Positions 56,222 through 64,000 of a DNA stretch of 64,000 bases are shown piece after piece. Both the position numbers and the translations under genes were made by a program. How positions within the stretch are numbered: position 1 is the first letter of the stretch; each line of letters begins with the position of its first letter. The notes below the pieces were generated by a model that made no database searches, was not told the origin of the DNA, and was given only the letters and a program-made list of their open reading frames with translations. The DNA is from Sinorhizobium sojae CCBAU 05684 (lineage in GTDB: Bacteria > Pseudomonadota > Alphaproteobacteria > Rhizobiales > Rhizobiaceae). Location: NCBI RefSeq assembly GCF_002288525.1, contig NZ_CP023067.1, positions 1,550,001 to 1,614,000 of the forward strand. Reading direction: 5' to 3'.

Positions 56222-57640
56222 ATGACAACTTGGCTCCCTGATATACAGCAGGGCCGCGGCCCTATCTACGCGCGCATCGCAGACCAGATCGAGGAGGCGA
56301 TCGGCAACGGAATACTGCCCGCGGGCACGAAGTTGCCACCGCAACGCAACCTCGCTTTCGATATCGGGGTGACAATCGGCACGATCGGCCGCGCCTACAA
56401 TATTGTCCGCGAGCGCGGCCTCGTCAGTGGCGAGGTGGGCCGCGGCACCTATGTGCTCGATCATCCGGAGAGCAGGCCTCCGGAACAGTCCGATCCGCTG
56501 ACCACGTCGCTCGCCGGCACCCGTCCGATCGTAGCGCCTGCAGGCAAATTGCGTTTCGACAGCACCGCGGCACCGGATATCGGCCAGGGGGACATTCTCG
56601 CGAGGCTGCTGAGCGACATCAGCCGCGAGCATCACGCGGACATTGCCAGCTATGCCCGCAATTTCCCCGATCACTGGTTCGAGGCGGGCGCACAATGGCT
56701 GGCACGCGGCAGTTTCCGGCCGGAGGCAGAGCGCATCGTACCGACACTCGGGGCCCATGCCGCCGTTATCGCCGTGATCTCCGCAGTGACCTCGCCCGGT
56801 GACCGCATTGCCTTCGAAACCTTGACCTATTCGCAAGTGAGCCGCAGCGCCGGGCTGATCGGTCGACGCATTGCCCTGATGGAAAGCGACGAGTTGGGGC
56901 TGCTGCCGGAGGATTTCGAGCGCGTTTGCGCCCAGCAGCACCCGAAGCTCGCCTTCCTGATGCCGAGCGCCCAGAACCCGACGGTCGCCATCATGCCGCT
57001 CGACCGTCGCCAGGCGATCGCCGACATTGCCCGGCGATACGGTGTCTGGCTGATAGAAGACGATCTCTATGGTTCGATGACCGGAGATCCGCTGCCGTCG
57101 CTTGCGGAACTCGCGCCCGAGAGAACCTTCCTCGTCGGCGGTCTGTCGAAATCGGTAGCCGCCGGCGTGCGCGGCGGCTGGGTGGCCTGCCCGCCGCATT
57201 TCAGCCAGCGCATCCGCATCTCCCACAAGATGATCAGTGGCGGCCTCCCTTTCCTTCTCGCAGAACTTTGCGCTCGGTTGGTCCTTTCCGGTGCCGCAGC
57301 TGCCTTGCGCGACCGCAGCGTCGAAGAAATCGGTGTGCGCGAAGCCATGGCGCGCGAAATCTTCTCCGGCTTCGAGTTCAGGTCCCACCCGAAGGTGCCG
57401 TTTCTCTGGTTGAAACTGCCTGACCCTTGGCTCTCCGGGACATTCAAGCAGGCGGCCCTGCAGGAGGGCGTGCTCATCGACGATGAGGACGAGTTCAAGG
57501 CCGGACGCGCCGATCGCGTCTTCCACCGCATCCGCGTCGGCTTCTCCTCTGCTGCCGAACGCTCCGAAGTGGAGCGAGGCTTCCATATTCTCCGCCGCCT
57601 GCTCGACAGCGGTCGCGCCGGCTACGACAGTTTCGACTGA
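56222..57640 (+). CDS. MocR-family (GntR-aminotransferase) regulator
   Basis: 472 residues. An N-terminal GntR winged helix (PIYARIADQIEEAIGNGILPAGTKLPPQRNLAFDIGVTIGTIGRAYNIVRERGLV) is joined to a fold-type I aminotransferase domain with the PLP lysine region FLVGGLSKSVAAGVRGGWV and ENP-like AQNPTVA. It is a PLP-binding transcription factor; the effector is unknown. It is divergent from the DUF1127 gene. Confidence 0.92.
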   Translation: MTTWLPDIQQGRGPIYARIADQIEEAIGNGILPAGTKLPPQRNLAFDIGVTIGTIGRAYNIVRERGLVSGEVGRGTYVLDHPESRPPEQSDPLTTSLAGTRPIVAPAGKLRFDSTAAPDIGQGDILARLLSDISREHHADIASYARNFPDHWFEAGAQWLARGSFRPEAERIVPTLGAHAAVIAVISAVTSPGDRIAFETLTYSQVSRSAGLIGRRIALMESDELGLLPEDFERVCAQQHPKLAFLMPSAQNPTVAIMPLDRRQAIADIARRYGVWLIEDDLYGSMTGDPLPSLAELAPERTFLVGGLSKSVAAGVRGGWVACPPHFSQRIRISHKMISGGLPFLLAELCARLVLSGAAAALRDRSVEEIGVREAMAREIFSGFEFRSHPKVPFLWLKLPDPWLSGTFKQAALQEGVLIDDEDEFKAGRADRVFHRIRVGFSSAAERSEVERGFHILRRLLDSGRAGYDSFD

Positions 57641-57732
57641 ACATTCTCGTCGCGACGGCTTTTGCGTAAGCAACGGCGATCTATAGTTGTCGCCGTTGCT
57701 CCGGTTGATTCGCCTGCAAAGGATACTCGGTC

Positions 57733-58312
57733 ATGGCCCAGTCGGCTTCGTTCGCCGCTCCATTCTTCCGGCCCGCTATGAGCGCCCTGGTGCTGTTGGG
57801 TAGCCTCGCGGCTTCATCTGCTCAGGCGGATGACGCGATCTTCGACGAAATGCGGTTCGGCCTCACGGCCCCAGTAGAGGGCGGAAAACACCATGAGCGT
57901 GGACTATTCCCCTCCTTCACGGTTTTCTTCGACCCGCTTGGCGCCGACAGCGCGAGCACGCGCCGAAAAAATCCTGCGGCCGCGCATCCATGCGGGAGCC
58001 TCGGCCGCGACCTCGTCCAGCGGCATAAACCAGATGTATGGCGGCTTCAGCTGGGACGCAGATATTGGCGAACGGCTTTTTGTCGAACTGGGCGCCGGCG
58101 CAACGGTTCACGACGGCAACCTCGACGACGGATCCGACGGGCCGAAGCTCGGCTGCCGGGTGCTCTTTCGCGAATATGCCGCCGCCGGCTATCGTTTCGA
58201 CGCCAACTGGAGCCTGTCGGCCACGATCGAGCACAACTCGCATGCCAATATTTGCGATGGCCCGAACGGCGGCCTCACCCGGGCCGGACTGATGCTCGGC
58301 TACAGGTTCTAG
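57733..58312 (+). pseudogene. PagL-like acyloxyacyl hydrolase, frameshifted
   Basis: The first frame, from ATG 57733, gives a signal peptide (cut near AQA) and DEMRFGLTAPVEG to FPSFTVFFDPLGADS. Family similarity then continues in the next frame: EKILRPRIHAGASAAT, GGFSWDADIGERLFVELG, IEHNSHANIC with the His/Ser active-site pattern, and LTRAGLMLGYRF. The switch falls near CCGAAAAAATCC (57963-57974), so one extra base or two missing bases at the A6 run would explain it. PagL removes an acyl chain from lipid A in the outer membrane. It could be a pseudogene, phase-variable or a sequencing error. Confidence 0.75.
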
Positions 58313-58430
58313 CCGCTTGCGGAACGCGGACCCGTTCAAGGACTCTTGCAACCTGTCCGCTGTTGATCGGCGGCATTTTTCTGTCGCGCCGCGGTCCCGC
58401 TTAGGCTAAAGAAGCCGCGAAACGTTCCCT

Positions 58431-58496
58431 GCAGCGCCGGGCGTCCCATCAGACGCGCAAAGGCCGTTGCAGCATTCTGAATTCAGTATCTGCTGC
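58431..58496. repeat. Partial RIME copy 10 (reverse orientation)
   Basis: GCAGCGCCGGGCGTC, the inverted AGACGCGC arm and GCCGTTGCAGCATTCTGAATT match the reverse-oriented copies. It lies 66 bases before purL. Confidence 0.75.
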
Positions 58497-58561
58497 GGTT
58501 CGCACGCGCCGTATTCTTCCCGGAAGGGTTTGCGCGCCGCCCGAAGGATTGACGGTCGACG

Positions 58562-60793
<2,232 letters not shown>

Positions 60794-60919
60794 TCGAAAG
60801 CCCACTCGAAAAGCCTCAAATCAGCATTTGCTTTCCGCCCCTGAATCGTGGTTCCCTTGAACTCATGAATGGCGGATAGCAGAGCTTTCGCCTACGCGAT
60901 AACAAGGAGTTGGCGTATC

Positions 60920-61153
60920 ATGCCCATGGCACCAGGCGACATCGAAGACATGATCAAGGCCGGCATCCCCGGCGCAAAGGTCACGATCCGCGATTTGGCC
61001 GGTGACGGCGACCACTATGCCGCCGAAGTCGTGGCCGAAGCGTTTCGTGGAAAGACCCGCGTGCAACAGCATCAGATGGTCTACAACGCCCTGAAGGGAC
61101 ATATGGGTGGCATGCTGCATGCCCTCGCCCTGCAGACCAGCGCCCCGGACTGA
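60920..61153 (+). CDS. BolA-family protein
   Basis: 77 residues from the ATG at 60920 (a second ATG at 60926 is possible). BolA fold with GDIEDMIKAGIPGAKVTIRDLAGDGDHYAAEVVAEAF and RVQQHQMVYNAL. The histidine in QQHQMVY is the usual Fe-S ligand when BolA binds a monothiol glutaredoxin. A CGFS glutaredoxin gene lies 470 bases downstream. Confidence 0.92.
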   Translation: MPMAPGDIEDMIKAGIPGAKVTIRDLAGDGDHYAAEVVAEAFRGKTRVQQHQMVYNALKGHMGGMLHALALQTSAPD

Positions 61154-61158
61154 GCCGG

Positions 61159-61404
61159 ATGGCAGACCTGATCAGGGACCTCGTCAGCGGCGTTATCGAC
61201 AGTGCATTAAGGGAAATCCTCAAGAAGACCGGCGCCACGAGAACGGCGGCTCGACGGGCGAAGCGCCGGTCCCGGCAGACCACGTCGGGCGGCGGCCTCC
61301 TCGCCGACATCCTCGAGGCGGCAAGCCGCAAACCGGCGAAGAAGCAGGTGAGCCGTCGCCGCACCGTCAAGGCCCGAAGCAAGCTTCGCCGGCGCTCGGC
61401 CTAG
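61159..61404 (+). CDS. Small basic protein between BolA and glutaredoxin genes
   Basis: 81 residues starting five bases after the BolA stop. N-terminal amphipathic helix (MADLIRDLVSGVIDSALREILKKTG), then a strongly basic tail with runs such as ARRAKRRSRQ and KARSKLRRRSA. No family recognised. The tight spacing suggests co-translation with BolA. The last base of the stop codon is the first base of a RIME fragment. Confidence 0.65.
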   Translation: MADLIRDLVSGVIDSALREILKKTGATRTAARRAKRRSRQTTSGGGLLADILEAASRKPAKKQVSRRRTVKARSKLRRRSA

Positions 61405-61460
61405 CGCATCGGTCCGAAATCGGAACCGATCTTCGGAAATCGCTATGCGCCGATTCAAAT
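61404..61460. repeat. Partial RIME copy 11 (forward orientation)
   Basis: GCGCATCGGTCCGAAATCGG, then ACCGATCTTCGG and TATGCGCCGATTCAAA, is the left-hand palindrome only. It begins at the stop codon of the small basic protein gene. Confidence 0.75.
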
Positions 61461-61624
61461 ACAAGCTTTATGCCGCCGGACGGACAATAAGCCCTTGATG
61501 CTACGAGAGCCGCATCTTGAGGACCATCAATATTTATTGCGGCGGGGTGGGTGAAAAGTCACCCCATGCATGCTATCTAGGCTCGAGACCCGGTCCTTGA
61601 AACCGGTGCAAGAAGGAAGACAAG

Positions 61625-61960
61625 ATGAGCGGAATTCACGATTTCATTGACAACGAGGTCAAGACCAACGACGTCGTCCTCTTCATGAAGGGCACGCCGC
61701 AGTTTCCGCAGTGCGGTTTCTCCGGGCAGGTCGTCCAGATCCTCGACTATGTGGGCGTCGACTACAAGGGCATCAACGTGCTTGCCGATGGGGATTTGCG
61801 CCAGGGTATCAAGGATTATTCGAGCTGGCCGACCATTCCGCAGCTCTATGTGAAGGGCGAATTCATCGGTGGCTGCGACATCGTCCGGGAAATGTTCCAA
61901 GCCGGCGAGCTTCAGACGCTCCTTCAGAACAATGGTATCTCCGTCAAAGGCGCCGCCTGA
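61625..61960 (+). CDS. grxD: Monothiol glutaredoxin (CGFS, GrxD type)
   Basis: 111 residues with active-site CGFS (C30), the [20 protein letters not shown] glutathione-binding region and normal Grx4 length. It binds a [2Fe-2S] cluster as a dimer or with BolA and acts in Fe-S transfer and iron signalling. The BolA gene is upstream on the same strand. A terminator follows 31 bases after the stop. Confidence 0.95.
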   Translation: MSGIHDFIDNEVKTNDVVLFMKGTPQFPQCGFSGQVVQILDYVGVDYKGINVLADGDLRQGIKDYSSWPTIPQLYVKGEFIGGCDIVREMFQAGELQTLLQNNGISVKGAA

Positions 61961-61991
61961 CATCTGACGGCCGGCATTTTCGCCAAGGTCG

Positions 61992-62015
61992 AAAAGGCGG
62001 GTGACCGCCTTTTTT
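61992..62015 (+). terminator. grxD terminator
   Basis: AAAAGGCGG pairs with CCGCCTTTT around a GTGA loop, with the T run extending to TTTTTT. Confidence 0.9.
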
Positions 62016-62406
62016 GATTCAAGGACTTTATGCCGATCGTCTAAATTTCGATGCGCTCCATGAGTAAGCAGCATATTTCGGATTGCTTACAGAGATCTCA
62101 TGAGCAGGCGCCACCTGTAACAACGCCGGCCGAAACGTGAGGACGCGCTCTTGCCGCCTCGCAGATTGCGATTTCCCTACAGCGCCGCGCGTCTTTTGAG
62201 ACGCGCAAAGGGCGCTGGGACACTTTGAGTTGCTGCATGACTCCGCGGAGGACCCGTCGGTAACGTCCTCGGCGCCATTCTTGACCGAACACACAGGCCC
62301 GGAGCGGGTCGCCAAGCACTGAATTAGCACCCCTTACAAGAAGTTGCCGCGCGTTTTGTGAGTTCTACCTTAAGCCGCAAGCGCGTGTGTCTGCAGGTAT
62401 CAAGAC
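62016..62406. other. 391-base intergenic region upstream of the MFS gene
   Basis: It contains a partial RIME at 62177-62240 and presumably the promoter of the MFS transporter. Apart from these no gene or structured element is seen. Confidence 0.4.
62177..62240. repeat. Partial RIME copy 12 (reverse orientation)
   Basis: CTACAGCGCCGCGCGTC, the inverted GACGCGC arm and GGGCGCTGGGACACTTTGAGTTGCTGCATGA start like the 23.2 kb variant but lack its second palindrome. Confidence 0.8.
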
Positions 62407-63645
62407 ATGACAAAGCCGTTAGATCAGTCCGCCGCCCTTTCCGGGTTGTCGAAGGTTCAGTTCATCGCGCTGATGGCCATGCTGATGTCCATCAACGCAC
62501 TTTCGATCGACATCATGCTTCCGGGCCTGCAGGAGATCGGCGCCAGCCTCGGCGTTGCCGACGAAAACGACCGCCAATACATCATCTCCGCCTATCTGTT
62601 CGGTATGGGCTTCGCGCAATTGTTCTTCGGGCCTCTTTCCGATCGGCTGGGACGAAAGGCACCGCTTCTAGGTGGGCTTGCGCTTTACGCCAGTTGCGCG
62701 CTGGCGATTGCCTTCGTGCCGACCTTCACGGCGCTCCTGCTCCTTCGGTTCGTACAGGGCGTCGGCGCGGCCGCGACCCGGGTCGTGACGGTTTCCATAG
62801 TTCGCGACGTTTATGGCGGCCGTCAGATGGCGGAAATCATGTCCCTGGTGATGATGGTGTTCATGATCGTCCCTGTCGTGGCGCCGAGCATGGGGCAATT
62901 GATCATGATCTTCGCCGAATGGCACATGATCTTCGTGGTCATTGCGCTCTTCGGCCTTGCCGTTTCGGCGCCGGTCGCCCTTCGCCTCCGGGAAACGCTG
63001 GATCCCGCCTATCGACGTGCCTTCACCGCTGCCGTGATACTCGACGGCTTCCGCATCGTGCTCACCAACCGCCTGGCGCTGTCCTATACGCTGGCGACAT
63101 CGGTGCTCCTCGGCGGGCTCTTTGGATTCGTCAACTCGGCGCAGCAGATTCTCGTCGGCATCTATGGTCTTGGCATCTGGTTTCCGGCGGTTTTCGCAGC
63201 CTTCGCCGGGGCGATGGCGCTTGCCTCATTCGCCAATTCGCGTCTCGTCCAGCGGTTCGGCATGCGCGCACTTTCGCATGCGGCTCTTCTCGGCTTCGGA
63301 CTTACGAGCTTCGTTTGGCTGTCACTGTCGCTGATGGGGCCGCTACCGCTGCCGCTCTTCATCGTGCTTCAAGCCGCGGCCATGTTTCAATTCGGGCTGA
63401 TGGCGGCGAATTTCAATGCCATGGCCATGGAGCCGCTCGGTCATGTCGCCGGCACCGCCTCCTCCGTTCTCGGCTTCACCCAGACGATCGGCGGAGCGCT
63501 TATCGGCGCACTCATCGGCCAAGCCTTCGACGGCACGGTCACCCCCCCGGCTGTCGGCTCATTCAGCGTCGCCATTCTTGCCCTTGCTTTCGTACTCATC
63601 GCCGAGGGCGGCAAACTCTTCAGGCCGCACAATCCCTCCGGCTAG
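62407..63645 (+). CDS. Bcr/CflA-type MFS transporter
   Basis: 412 residues with about 12 membrane segments. MFS signatures: DIMLPGLQEIGASLGV after helix 1, the loop 2-3 motif FFGPLSDRLGRKAPLL and RFVQGVGAAATRVVTVSIVRD in helix 4, as in drug:H+ antiporters of the Bcr/CflA family. Probably exports a toxic compound or metabolite. A paralogue begins 79 bases downstream. Confidence 0.9.
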   Translation: MTKPLDQSAALSGLSKVQFIALMAMLMSINALSIDIMLPGLQEIGASLGVADENDRQYIISAYLFGMGFAQLFFGPLSDRLGRKAPLLGGLALYASCALAIAFVPTFTALLLLRFVQGVGAAATRVVTVSIVRDVYGGRQMAEIMSLVMMVFMIVPVVAPSMGQLIMIFAEWHMIFVVIALFGLAVSAPVALRLRETLDPAYRRAFTAAVILDGFRIVLTNRLALSYTLATSVLLGGLFGFVNSAQQILVGIYGLGIWFPAVFAAFAGAMALASFANSRLVQRFGMRALSHAALLGFGLTSFVWLSLSLMGPLPLPLFIVLQAAAMFQFGLMAANFNAMAMEPLGHVAGTASSVLGFTQTIGGALIGALIGQAFDGTVTPPAVGSFSVAILALAFVLIAEGGKLFRPHNPSG

Positions 63646-63723
63646 CAACGGGTCCTGTGCTTCCGCCCAGGGCGGCGCCTTCCAAACGGTCCATTTCATT
63701 TGATCAAATACGGACACTCGACA

Positions 63724-64000
63724 ATGTCTACCATTACCGGACAACCAGATTCGCTCGACAGGATTTCCGGCGCGGCCCGCATTCGCATGGGTCTCGTCGA
63801 ATTCATCATTACCATCGCCCTCATGACCGCGAGCGTTGCGATCGCGATCGACAGCATGCTGCCGGCCCTGTCGAGCATCGGCCAGTCCCTCCATGTCGCC
63901 AACGCCAACGACGCGCAGCTCGTCATCGGCGTGTTCTTCTTCGGCTTCGGCTTCTCACAAATCTTCTTCGGCAGCCTGTCCGATGCATTCGGCCGGCGCG
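63724..64000 (+). CDS. Second Bcr/CflA-type MFS transporter, partial
   Basis: The frame is open from ATG 63724 to the right edge (92 residues visible): MSTITGQPDSLDRISG, then a first helix, DSMLPALSSIGQSLHV and the loop motif FFGSLSDAFGRR. It is clearly paralogous to the preceding transporter (the same DxMLPxLxxIGxSL pattern). The C-terminal part is outside the window. Confidence 0.85.
   Translation, partial: MSTITGQPDSLDRISGAARIRMGLVEFIITIALMTASVAIAIDSMLPALSSIGQSLHVANANDAQLVIGVFFFGFGFSQIFFGSLSDAFGRR

Overview
The window is GC-rich chromosomal DNA from an alphaproteobacterium of the Rhizobiaceae, most likely Sinorhizobium/Ensifer. This rests on protein family content, on gene content and order that I recall as typical of Sinorhizobium chromosomes, and on about a dozen copies of the Rhizobium-specific intergenic mosaic element (RIME). 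No species can be named from sequence reading alone. No rRNA, tRNA, CRISPR array, complete insertion sequence or prophage was recognised.

Layout. 1-6.6 kb: a reverse-strand Fe-S assembly operon (IscS/NifS-like desulfurase, sufB, sufC, sufD, sufS, sufT-like, running off the left edge). Its promoter region carries overlapping matches to the RirA (IRO) and Irr operators. 6.7-20.1 kb: housekeeping genes (alpha/beta hydrolase, diguanylate cyclase, anmK, tyrS, a large AsmA/YhdP-like protein, bcp, a DUF455 ferritin-like protein, an M23 peptidase, rhlE, a Nudix hydrolase). 20.2-25.5 kb: a reverse-strand molybdenum-hydroxylase maturation operon (CoxD-like ATPase, CoxE-like VWA protein, split XdhC pair, MoeA-like/MocA-like fusion, TfoX-like protein) with no hydroxylase structural genes nearby.

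25.5-35.3 kb looks like an accessory block. It holds a candidate terminator-bearing small RNA, an intracellular PHB depolymerase translationally joined to a receiver-only response regulator, a divergent FixJ/LuxR-type regulator, and an 1851-residue protein combining a degenerate Ser/Thr kinase, AAA ATPase, GAF, PAS and histidine kinase domains whose stop codon lies inside a RIME copy. 35.4-43.3 kb: a sugar-type ABC importer without its ATPase, a flavin reductase, a periplasmic binding protein overlapping a DmpA-type peptidase, and an rpe - DUF2259 - membrane protein operon.

43.4-64 kb mixes purine synthesis (purB; purC-purS; purQ; purL) with envelope, stress and redox genes. These are a PilZ protein, a DUF2189 protein, an OsmC protein, a two-component system next to a Spy-like protein, a DUF305 protein with a glutaredoxin-MauE-like fusion, an F1-ATPase inhibitor-like protein, a MocR regulator divergent from a DUF1127 gene, a frameshifted PagL-like gene, BolA plus monothiol glutaredoxin, and two tandem Bcr/CflA-type MFS transporters, the second cut by the right edge. 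RIME copies sit between co-directional genes, notably in the pur region and between a response regulator and its kinase.
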